Assembly: GCA_005881295.1 (NCBI GenBank)
Contig: VBHS01000331.1
Coordinates: 1 to 5,569, forward strand
Reading direction: 5' to 3'
Length of the DNA: 5,569 nt
Origin: Chloroflexota bacterium
GTDB taxonomy: Bacteria > Chloroflexota > Ktedonobacteria > Ktedonobacterales > Ktedonobacteraceae
The translations under genes and the position numbers were made by a program. Shown piece after piece: positions 1 to 5,064 of the stretch. Under the pieces are notes generated by a model, which saw only the letters and a program-made list of their open reading frames with translations, made no database searches and was not told where the DNA came from. Within the stretch, counting starts at the first letter, position 1, and every line of letters begins with the position of its first letter.

Positions 1-187
1 AAATTCGCCCGTTAAACACTAGACAAAATGCTGCTCTCTCATGCATACTATGAGTATGATTGTTTTCCTTGTATCTAACAAGTAATGCACATTGTAAACA
101 CACACATATTTTTCTATCGCAATCAATCGCATCAATTGTAATTTTCAGTCCTCATACATCAATTACAACAGCAAAGAGAGGGGAATC
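1..187. other. Non-coding leader region upstream of the 188 gene
   Basis: I see no convincing coding frame here. The stretch is AT-rich and holds two small inverted repeats: CATACT-atg-AGTATG at 44-58 (perfect, 3-nt centre) and TTGTAATT (136-143) with AATTACAA (161-168). Either could be an operator. A weak promoter candidate is TTGTAA (92-97), a 17-nt spacer and TATCGC (115-120), but its -10 is poor. One copy of ACATTGTA (89-96) recurs upstream of the methyltransferase. The promoter of the 188 gene is therefore not firmly placed. Confidence 0.4.
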
Positions 188-418
188 ATGCTGGGAGCTC
201 AGGAACAACGCAGCGAAGTAGCCAGGCTCTTATCGCAAATTAGTGAGGAATACGAAGCCGCACAACGCGGTCTCACTGGCCTGGCCAGCGGCACCTCACA
301 ACACGAATTCATCACTGCGCGCATGGAAAATATGGGACAACTACACGGCGAATTGCAATCACTGGTAGGGGATATAGCGATAGCTATGATCGCTGATCAA
401 CTGAACAACACGCATTAA
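188..418 (+). CDS. Small conserved-type hypothetical protein (76 aa)
   Basis: I do not recognise a named family, though small proteins of this style occur in Ktedonobacteria (recalled, not searched). The ATG at 188 follows a purine-rich Shine-Dalgarno, AGAGAGGGG, a few bases upstream, which fixes the start. The protein has no signal peptide or membrane segment. It is predicted to be mostly helical: residues 5-29 carry a charged amphipathic pattern (EVARLLSQISEEYEAAQRGL), a Gly/Ser turn follows (31-36), and a second helix pair spans about 38-74 and is hydrophobic in its last part (LVGDIAIAMIADQL). This suggests a short helical bundle or coiled coil that forms oligomers or binds a partner. It stands alone and ends 18 bp before a strong hairpin terminator, so it is probably monocistronic and well expressed. 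The gene is very likely real; its function is unknown. Confidence 0.75.
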   Translation: MLGAQEQRSEVARLLSQISEEYEAAQRGLTGLASGTSQHEFITARMENMGQLHGELQSLVGDIAIAMIADQLNNTH

Positions 419-435
419 TATCATGATACTTCCAT

Positions 436-477
436 GAAGAAAGGCCGTCCCCGGTATCACTGGGACGGCCTTTCTTC
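436..477. terminator. Bidirectional rho-independent terminator
   Basis: A perfect 16-bp stem, GAAGAAAGGCCGTCCC (436-451) with its complement (462-477), encloses a 10-nt loop. The GC-rich inner part (GGCCGTCCC) is flanked by A/G-rich and T/C-rich ends, so either strand ends in TTTCTTC after the GC core. It lies between the stop of the plus-strand small gene (418) and the stop of the minus-strand methyltransferase (500). It therefore most likely ends transcription from both sides. Confidence 0.9.
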
Positions 478-499
478 TAAATGCGAGGCTCGATTCTCC

Positions 500-1408
500 T
501 CAGGCTTGCACTGCCACCTGCATATCAAAAAAGCGGACAGTAGCGGAAGGACGCTTATTCCACACGCCTGAAACAATAAACTCGGTCTCCTCACTGACAA
601 ATGACTCCTGGTCTAACACGTTCTCGCTCTCATGCAGAAAACAATGTAACCAGCTTGTAATATCCTCGCCTGCCAGCAGCGGCGCCTCCTCACACACAAA
701 CCACTCAGCTATACCTTGCAAGTAACAACGAAACTCTCTTGACAGCGGGTACGCACGTACAATGCGATAACTCCTCTCCTGTACATCCTCGTAACCAGCT
801 GCTCGCAGGTAACCTGCCAGCTTTGAACCAACCCAGCTATCCTCAAAAGCGAAGCCCTCATCGACACGCAATTGTTCCCAATCTTCGCGCGCCCGAAACA
901 CTCGTGCCTGCAGGCCGCCATCGATATTGTAGAAACGCATTGTACCAAAGTCTATATCCTTGATCACCAGGCGTCCACCATTGGTCAAATACGGCCCCAT
1001 GGCAGCAAAGGTATCAACCGGTTCCGGGAGATATTGACTCACATTCGCGCTAAATATCACGTCGGTGGATCCCGGCGCTACCGGTAAATCCTCCAGGGCC
1101 GCAAGCTTATACTGCACTTGTCGACGATACCATTGACCGTAGCTGCGCCGTTGGGCTGTAACTAGCGCCTCAGCTGAAACATCTACGCCAACGATTTGCC
1201 CCTGCGGTCCAATCGCCTCAGCCAGTAGTGGTGTCCATAACCCCGGTCCGCAGCCCGCGTCAACGACAAAACTACCAGCCCTGAGTTGGAGGTCCCGTAT
1301 CATCTGCCTGCGTTCAACAGCTTTACTGTTATGATGTGTCTCTAGCCATTCGATTGCATTGAGTGGCAAGCCACATTCATTCATGTGTACATAATTATTA
1401 GTAGCCAT
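500..1408 (-). CDS. Class I SAM-dependent methyltransferase (302 aa)
   Basis: This is a Rossmann-fold methyltransferase of the broad UbiE/type 11 kind, using S-adenosylmethionine. Visible motifs are motif I VVDAGCGPG (residues 48-56), the acidic end of strand 2 in VGVDVS (73-78), motif III around LEDLPVAPGSTDVIFSANV (105-123), and GGRLVIKDID (144-153) for strand 5. The region after about residue 160 is a longer, aromatic-rich C-terminal extension (REDWEQL, IAEWFVCEE, EFIVSGVWNK) that probably shapes the substrate pocket; I cannot name the substrate. The start is set at 1408 (MATNNYVHM) because AGGGGAAG sits just upstream. The in-frame ATG at 1447 lies upstream of the -10 box and so could not be on the transcript. 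The gene appears monocistronic and ends at the shared terminator. The protein is soluble, with no signal peptide. Class assignment is firm; substrate is unknown. Confidence 0.9.
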   Translation of the reverse strand: MATNNYVHMNECGLPLNAIEWLETHHNSKAVERRQMIRDLQLRAGSFVVDAGCGPGLWTPLLAEAIGPQGQIVGVDVSAEALVTAQRRSYGQWYRRQVQYKLAALEDLPVAPGSTDVIFSANVSQYLPEPVDTFAAMGPYLTNGGRLVIKDIDFGTMRFYNIDGGLQARVFRAREDWEQLRVDEGFAFEDSWVGSKLAGYLRAAGYEDVQERSYRIVRAYPLSREFRCYLQGIAEWFVCEEAPLLAGEDITSWLHCFLHESENVLDQESFVSEETEFIVSGVWNKRPSATVRFFDMQVAVQA

Positions 1409-1437
1409 AACACTTCCCCTGTCATTAGTATGAAGGA

Positions 1438-1467
1438 AGTATAACATCTAAAAATATTAAAAAGCAA
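1438..1467 (-). promoter_or_regulatory. Sigma-70-type promoter of the methyltransferase gene
   Basis: On the minus strand, TTGCTT (1467-1462) is followed by an 18-nt spacer and TATACT (1443-1438). Transcription would start near 1431, about 23 nt before the ATG at 1408, leaving room for the AGGGGAAG ribosome site. A second, more distant candidate on the same strand is TTTACA, an 18-nt spacer and TACAAT, overlapping the ACATTGTA repeats. Confidence 0.6.
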
Positions 1468-1477
1468 TGAATGTTAA

Positions 1478-1507
1478 ACATTGTAGTACTTTTTTATGTA
1501 CATTGTA
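1478..1507. repeat. Direct ACATTGTA repeat, possible operator
   Basis: ACATTGTA occurs at 1478-1485 and again at 1500-1507, a spacing of 22 bp or about two helical turns, and once more at 89-96 upstream of the small gene. The palindrome TGTACA (1498-1503) overlaps the second copy. The pair lies just upstream of the methyltransferase promoter, in the region shared with the divergent HTH gene. A paired binding site for a regulator is plausible, but an 8-bp AT-rich match can also arise by chance. Confidence 0.3.
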
Positions 1508-1591
1508 AAAAACAGCAATAAACACCTGGCTAACGCTTACCTAATTTTCATCAGGAAAGAGATCTTCACCTGGGCATGGCTTCATTACCTA

Positions 1592-1620
1592 TTAACAATG
1601 CGCTCGTTTTATGGTATACT
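1592..1620 (+). promoter_or_regulatory. Strong extended -10 promoter of the HTH regulator
   Basis: TTAACA (1592-1597), a 17-nt spacer and TATACT (1615-1620) differ from the sigma-70 consensus by one base in each box. TG at 1612-1613 adds an extended -10 element. The predicted start near 1627 gives a leader of about 76 nt before the ATG at 1703. That leader contains a small hairpin, GGGAA (1661-1665) with TTCCC (1674-1678), just before the ribosome site. Confidence 0.75.
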
Positions 1621-1702
1621 TGCCGTATGTTGCTAGATTATGACCAAAAATCAACATCTTGGGAAATAGTGTATTCCCGTGCCAGAGGAAGGAAACATAG
1701 TC

Positions 1703-2392
1703 ATGTGCCCAATGGAAGACTTCGCCGAACAACCAAGGAGGCGAGGACGTCCCAAGAAGCAGCAATTTGCCTCTGAAGCTATTCAAGAAGAGCCCGGGCA
1801 ACCCGAGCACACACCCACATCTGAAAATGCAGTTCAGGCGCATACTGTCTTGTCGGACGAGCAGTTAGCCTATACACTGGAAGAAGAAGATCTTTCACAG
1901 TTCAGTAGCTTCTTGCGTCACATTTTAAAACACGACCGTATGGAGATTACTCGCATTGCCAACGAAATGAATGTCGCTGAAAATACTATTTATCGTTGGA
2001 TGAATGGAAGATCGGAACCCCGACCGGCAAATCTGAAAAATCTTCTCGAAGTCCTGCCGGAGCACGTCAGCAACCTCACCTATGTCATAAACCACACATT
2101 TCCTGGCTTATTAGAATCACTCTCTCCTGGACTGCGCGAAGTACAAAAAGATATCTATCGTCACGTGATGGAATTTGTTACAACTATGGTGGATGATGAC
2201 GCGCGGCAGTGGCAAATTACCCAGGCGATTTTTGAAAATGCGCTCCAGCATTTTGATCCTGAACGTCGTGGATTAGCCGTTACCTACGCGAAATTAATGC
2301 CTGCTCGTGAAGACGGTATTCACTCACTTGTTGAGACAACGATGCGTGGCAATGTTGATTGTTTCCAGCACAGAGTTTGGGGTGTTCAATAA
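1703..2392 (+). CDS. HTH (XRE-like) regulator, N-terminal part of a disrupted HTH-GAF protein
   Basis: Probable transcriptional regulator. Numbering is from the ATG at 1703, chosen because AGAGGAAGGAAA (1684-1695) precedes it; a GTG at 1679 would add 8 residues but lacks a ribosome site. Residues 12-19 are RRRGRPKK, an AT-hook-like basic patch. Residues 20-60 are a low-complexity acidic linker. Residues 65-120 form a Cro/XRE-type helix-turn-helix, with ITRIANEMNVAENTIYRWMN as the helix pair. From about 145 on (VQKDIYRHVMEFVTTMV, then ITQAIFENALQHFDPERRG) it resembles the start of a GAF-type sensor domain. The last residues, after about TTMRGNV, do not fit the domain: they end at TAA 2392, while the expected C-terminus is encoded in the overlapping +1 frame. 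This copy would make a DNA-binding protein with a truncated sensor, so it may be inactive or act without ligand. HTH call firm; GAF call inferred. Confidence 0.75.
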   Translation: MCPMEDFAEQPRRRGRPKKQQFASEAIQEEPGQPEHTPTSENAVQAHTVLSDEQLAYTLEEEDLSQFSSFLRHILKHDRMEITRIANEMNVAENTIYRWMNGRSEPRPANLKNLLEVLPEHVSNLTYVINHTFPGLLESLSPGLREVQKDIYRHVMEFVTTMVDDDARQWQITQAIFENALQHFDPERRGLAVTYAKLMPAREDGIHSLVETTMRGNVDCFQHRVWGVQ

Positions 2393-2693
2393 CCCGATTG
2401 CCTGCCAGGCAGTGATTGAATACGCTAAGTTACTATCGCTCGCCTTCCCCGAGAAAGATTTCTACCCGTTTTCACTCTTGAACCTGCGGCCAATGCCTGA
2501 TCTAAAGTGGCAGCGTGCGGAAATCAGCCAGTCCTATGTCAAGCGTATCATGGCACATGCTCGCAAAATGAGCATCTCGCGTCAAGAAGCGGAAACCTAT
2601 GTCCGCAGAGATATGGAAGCCGAGTTTGAGGAGATCGGGCAAATTCAATTGCAGCAGCGGCGCTCCATGGAAGAAAATATCAAGCAGAAGTAA
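2307..2693 (+). pseudogene. Out-of-frame C-terminal remnant of the HTH-GAF regulator
   Basis: This open frame is +1 relative to the upstream HTH gene and overlaps its 3' end by 86 bp. It begins at a GTG with no ribosome site, and an in-frame stop at 2295-2297 bounds it. The first residues look like a wrong-frame reading of the gene above. From RCVAMLIVSSTEFGVF onward it resembles the last strands and helix of a GAF domain (LIVSST, then CQAVIEYAKLLSLAFPEKDFY). A conserved-looking tail follows (NLRPMPDLKWQR) and then a charged helical end (RRDMEAEFEEIGQIQLQQRR). Reading on from the upstream gene would restore one long regulator. The frame change has to fall between 2298 and 2392. No transcription signal lies between the two pieces. 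It is probably translated poorly or not at all. Confidence 0.65.
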
Positions 2694-2733
2694 TCTCTAC
2701 ACACCTTCTGTCTCTGCGCCCACCCTATTTTCC

Positions 2734-2762
2734 TTGCGTTTCCATCGCTAAAACGCTATACT
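2734..2762 (+). promoter_or_regulatory. Promoter of the Pro-rich membrane protein gene
   Basis: TTGCGT (2734-2739), a 17-nt spacer and TATACT (2757-2762) give a predicted start near 2769. The resulting leader of about 42 nt contains AAAGGAG (2794-2800) ahead of the ATG at 2811. The TTGACA at 2767-2772 just downstream has no usable -10: the nearest, CATAAA, would overlap the ribosome site. I therefore prefer the upstream pair. Confidence 0.6.
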
Positions 2763-2810
2763 CTTTTTGACAACAAGACAAAACGTCGTGCATAAAGGAG
2801 TTTCAAACGT

Positions 2811-3662
2811 ATGCAGCCCTCCGACCAGCAACCAGTCGAAGAGACGGAGAAGCAGGACGCCGCAGAGGAACAGCTAGCGCACCAACCACTCTATGAATTC
2901 CCACCCGATGGACCCATGGCCAATGTGACTCCCCAGCCATCACCCATTACAAAGGTTCTACCGTCGGAAGAACTGGAAAATAATGCAATCGACGAAGCAG
3001 CTATTCAGCAGGGCCACATCTATCCACCGCCACCTTCTTACTACCAGAACATGTCTACGCCACCAGTACAACCCGCCGCTTTACCGGCTGCGCCAAATAT
3101 GTATGCGCCACCAACACAAGCTTACATGCCACAAGGAAACGCACAAACTTACCAGGCCTATCCACCTCCCGCAACATACCCTCCTATGCCGCATCCACCG
3201 GCAAAAAAATCGTACAGGTGGGTCTGGATACTGGTCGCCGTGGTCAGTGTTTTAGTACTTGCGGGGTGTGGACTATGTGGCTGGGCCTCTTACAATATTT
3301 TTAATTCGGCCTACCAGCAAGTATCGGGGTCCATAAATGTTGTGAACGATTTCTATACTAATCTACAGTCAAAAAACTATACCGCCGCGTATAGCGACCT
3401 GGCTCCCGAGGGGCAAATAAGTGGTCTTACTCAAGCAGCATTCACAACACAGGCGCAGCAGCTTGACGAAAAATATGGGCCTGTCGCCTCCTTTGTACTG
3501 AGCCAGCCAACATTTCGGACAGATCCGAACACAGGCAGCCCAGACCTGTCCCATTTTACGATGACAGTAGCTGTTAAACGCACCCACAGTAGCTATAATG
3601 TGCTACTTAGCCTGGCCAAGATACACGGAACCTGGAAAATCACAGAATACGACAGATTATAG
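2811..3662 (+). CDS. Single-pass membrane protein with Pro/Tyr/Gln-rich cytoplasmic head and NTF2-like outer domain (283 aa)
   Basis: Three parts are visible. Residues 1-130 are hydrophilic and low complexity: first acidic (EETEKQDAAEE), then rich in Pro, Tyr, Gln and Ala (YPPPPSYYQ, QAYPPPATYPPMPHPP). Residues 132-136 are basic (KKSYR), and 137-161 form one membrane helix (WVWILVAVVSVLVLAGCGLCGW). With basic residues before it and no signal peptide, the head should be cytoplasmic and the C-terminus outside. Residues 165-283 (NDFYTNLQSKNYTAAYSDLAPEG, then a beta-rich stretch ending in GTWKITEYDRL) resemble DUF4878/NTF2-like (SnoaL-like) folds: a helix opening with FYxxLxxxxYxxAYxxL and a closing WKI strand. 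The exact role is unknown; a surface-facing binding domain is an inference. AAAGGAG lies 10 nt before the ATG. The gene has its own promoter and meets the next gene tail to tail. Confidence 0.8.
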   Translation: MQPSDQQPVEETEKQDAAEEQLAHQPLYEFPPDGPMANVTPQPSPITKVLPSEELENNAIDEAAIQQGHIYPPPPSYYQNMSTPPVQPAALPAAPNMYAPPTQAYMPQGNAQTYQAYPPPATYPPMPHPPAKKSYRWVWILVAVVSVLVLAGCGLCGWASYNIFNSAYQQVSGSINVVNDFYTNLQSKNYTAAYSDLAPEGQISGLTQAAFTTQAQQLDEKYGPVASFVLSQPTFRTDPNTGSPDLSHFTMTVAVKRTHSSYNVLLSLAKIHGTWKITEYDRL

Positions 3663-3674
3663 CTTAACAGTAAC

Positions 3675-3896
3675 TTAATTGATGGAAACGTTGTTCTGCA
3701 TGTTAGCCATAGGAATCTCGCGACCTACACATGAGCGCAAGTCTTCGCGATAGAACCGCCAGGTGCTCCCTACTTTGTGACCCGTTAGTTGACCTGACCA
3801 CATCAGGCGGTAAAGAGTCGAGCGGCTCACACGTAAATAGCTCATCGCCTCTTTGAACGTTAAAAGAACATCATCCTGTATCATCTGTAATACCAT
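3675..3896 (-). CDS. Excisionase-family / MerR-like helix-turn-helix protein (73 aa)
   Basis: Small DNA-binding protein of the HTH_17 / excisionase (xis) family. Residues 10-53 contain the full winged-helix pattern: LLTFKEAMSYLRVS (first helices), RSTLYRLMWSGQL (recognition helix and turn), and HKVGSTWRFYREDL (the wing, with the usual G-x-x-W-R-F and a closing acidic Asp-Leu). The Cys at 56 and the polar tail are not part of the domain. The start at 3896 is chosen because GAGGAG lies 7 nt upstream; an upstream TTG at 3911 sits inside that ribosome site. In phages and integrative elements such proteins bend DNA and direct excision, but no integrase or attachment site is visible here. In Ktedonobacteria and Actinobacteria many stand-alone copies are chromosomal regulators, so a recombination role is not implied. 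The stop is 12 bp from the stop of the convergent membrane protein gene. Confidence 0.85.
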   Translation of the reverse strand: MVLQMIQDDVLLTFKEAMSYLRVSRSTLYRLMWSGQLTGHKVGSTWRFYREDLRSCVGREIPMANMQNNVSIN

Positions 3897-3950
3897 TTGT
3901 TCACTCCTCAATGTGATGGGTATGATAAGTCAACAATGTTCGACGAAAAC

Positions 3951-4009
3951 GTATCCAACGATACACATAATTGTCTCATTGCATGTTATAGTAACCAATG
4001 CTGATACAC
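3951..4009. promoter_or_regulatory. Inverted and direct GATAC repeats upstream of the excisionase-like gene
   Basis: GTATC-CAAC-GATAC (3951-3964) is a perfect 5-bp inverted repeat about 55 bp upstream of the 3896 start. The longer word GATACAC recurs at 3960-3966 and 4003-4009, 43 bp or about four helical turns apart. HTH proteins of this family often bind repeated short sites near their own gene, so self-regulation is plausible but not shown. I could not place a convincing promoter for the gene. The rest of 3897-4094 holds nothing I can support. Confidence 0.3.
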
Positions 4010-4094
4010 TTTTATATTGAGGAATAGTTGCGATCTGGTTAAGTTTTGCCCGCGATAGGTTTGTAATTCATCACCAGTGATCTAATCAACTTCA

Positions 4095-5054
4095 TTACCA
4101 CTTTTTGCGCAACAGCGTGTTCAATGCAGCAACATCGCATGATACTGGAAAAATAGCTAAACCGGTTACCACCCTCAGCGAGCGCAGCGCGTTGCTATTG
4201 CTGGGATCAGCCATGGCAACGGTGACGCAATGATGATTACGCCCCACGGGAACACAGCTTAACTCTAAGGCGACTTGATAAGGAATAAGCTGCTTCAAGC
4301 GCAGGGGAAGTCGATCTGGCAGTTGCATAAAGGGGATATTGCCTTGTCCCTGTAAGTCCTTCGGCGCCTGGTGCTGGTCGTCATGTTGAGCGCAGCCGAA
4401 GGGCGTCTCTACTTCCTCCCTCGTCGTAGACATTCCCCCCCCCAACTGCTCCGAAATTGCGGGTCGCAAGGAAAATCGATGCGCCATCATACTTACATGG
4501 TAAAGCAGGTGCTCCACGGATGGGCCAGATTCAGGATAAGAGCCTACACCCAGCGCGATATCCGTCTCGCGCCGTAACGGAGGAATCACGGTCTCCGCCT
4601 GCAACAGGTCAACATGGTGCGAAACGCGCTCTACTATGCCAGCGACCCCTTGCAGGTCAACCCCGGGAAAGATGATAGCCGCTCCTGTACCTTCATGGAT
4701 CAAGAGCTCATCATCGTCTCTAATCGCACGGCGCACATTTACCAGAACCTGCTCTAAGAAACTTGCAGAGGCATGGTAGCGCTGGCGTTTGTGCAATAGA
4801 GCCGACTGCGGGTGAATATGGACTTGTTCTAACTGCGAAACATGCAGTAATAATAGGCTTAAGGGAGTCGAGCGTGGGAAGCAGCCTTCCAATTTCGCCC
4901 GAATAAGGGCATTCATTTCCGGTGAAGCAGGCGTCACATTGTCATTATCAATCGTCTCTTCTTGATCCTGCGAGGGCACCACCTGAATTGAAGAAAGCGG
5001 CAAACAATGACAGCTCTCAGAGCCCCTTCTCAGCAATAATTCGCAATGTCCCAT
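4095..5054 (-). CDS. Degenerate GGDEF-like protein with C-terminal GspE_N-like domain (319 aa)
   Basis: Two domains are visible. Residues 63-195 follow the diguanylate cyclase fold: LSLLLLHVSQLEQV (strand 1), a helix at 98-112, RDDDELLIHEGTGAAIIFPGVDLQGVAGIVERV (112-144), ALGVGSYPESGPSVEHLLYHV (167-187). The catalytic GGDEF site is replaced by EGTGA (121-125), and the Mg-binding Asp of strand 1 is absent, so it should not make c-di-GMP. Residues 244-315 (LPLRLKQLIPYQVALELSCVPVGR, then VTVAMADPSNSNALRSLRVVTGL) match the T2SSE/GspE N-terminal type, related to the C-terminal half of the MshEN domain that binds c-di-GMP; the Leu-rich first half of MshEN is missing. The linker (about 196-243) is partly a REP-like DNA repeat. 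It starts 10 bp after the upstream response regulator stop with no clear ribosome site, suggesting translational coupling. A role as a signalling partner or effector of that regulator is inferred. Confidence 0.8.
   Translation of the reverse strand: MGHCELLLRRGSESCHCLPLSSIQVVPSQDQEETIDNDNVTPASPEMNALIRAKLEGCFPRSTPLSLLLLHVSQLEQVHIHPQSALLHKRQRYHASASFLEQVLVNVRRAIRDDDELLIHEGTGAAIIFPGVDLQGVAGIVERVSHHVDLLQAETVIPPLRRETDIALGVGSYPESGPSVEHLLYHVSMMAHRFSLRPAISEQLGGGMSTTREEVETPFGCAQHDDQHQAPKDLQGQGNIPFMQLPDRLPLRLKQLIPYQVALELSCVPVGRNHHCVTVAMADPSNSNALRSLRVVTGLAIFPVSCDVAALNTLLRKKW
4380..4412. repeat. REP-like dispersed repeat inside the coding region
   Basis: The plus strand begins GTCATGTTGAGCGCAGC and continues CGAAGGGCGTCTCTAC. 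It closely resembles a widespread class of short repeats of the pattern GTCAT-xx-TGAGCG-x-AGCGAAG-xx-TCTC, which I recall as very common between genes in Chloroflexi and many other bacteria. Here it lies within the 4095-5054 gene and is read on the minus strand as VETPFGCAQHDD, a peptide typical of such repeats when translated. The repeat identity rests on memory of the pattern. Confidence 0.55.
4435..4443. repeat. 9-bp homopolymer C tract (G9 on the coding strand)
   Basis: Nine consecutive C on the plus strand are read as Gly-Gly-Gly within the linker of the 4095-5054 protein, 22 bp from the REP-like repeat. Runs of this length are prone to slipped-strand changes, and a one-base change would cut off the GspE_N-like domain. 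Confidence 0.8.
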
Positions 5055-5064
5055 GTTTTTCTAA

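Noticed and set aside
739..1087. Open frames of 70-80 residues on both strands inside the methyltransferase
   Set aside because: They overlap a gene with clear SAM-binding motifs and have no ribosome sites or domain features.
1409..1447. Longer methyltransferase start at the ATG at 1447
   Set aside because: It lies upstream of the TATACT -10 box at 1443-1438 and has no ribosome site, whereas the ATG at 1408 has AGGGGAAG.
1679..1702. GTG start at 1679 for the HTH gene
   Set aside because: There is no Shine-Dalgarno before it; AGAGGAAGGAAA precedes the ATG at 1703.
2298..2392. Programmed ribosomal frameshift joining the two HTH-GAF pieces
   Set aside because: No slippery heptamer or other known shift signal is visible, and domain residues seem to be missing at the junction, which a programmed shift would not explain.
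2767..2796. Promoter using TTGACA at 2767 and CATAAA
   Set aside because: The start would fall within a few bases of the ATG and upstream part of the ribosome site would be lost; TTGCGT/TATACT just upstream fits better.
3243..3275. Lipobox LAGC in the membrane protein
   Set aside because: It lies within a membrane helix near residue 150 and not after an N-terminal signal peptide, so lipoprotein processing is unlikely.
4077..4094. Terminator for the right-hand operon
   Set aside because: The ATCAC-CA-GTGAT palindrome nearby (4070-4081) is short, with a 2-nt loop and no T run, so I cannot support a terminator.
4160..4195. Second copy of the REP-like repeat (AGCGAGCGCAGCG)
   Set aside because: Only a short core matches, and the region encodes well-conserved GspE_N-type sequence.
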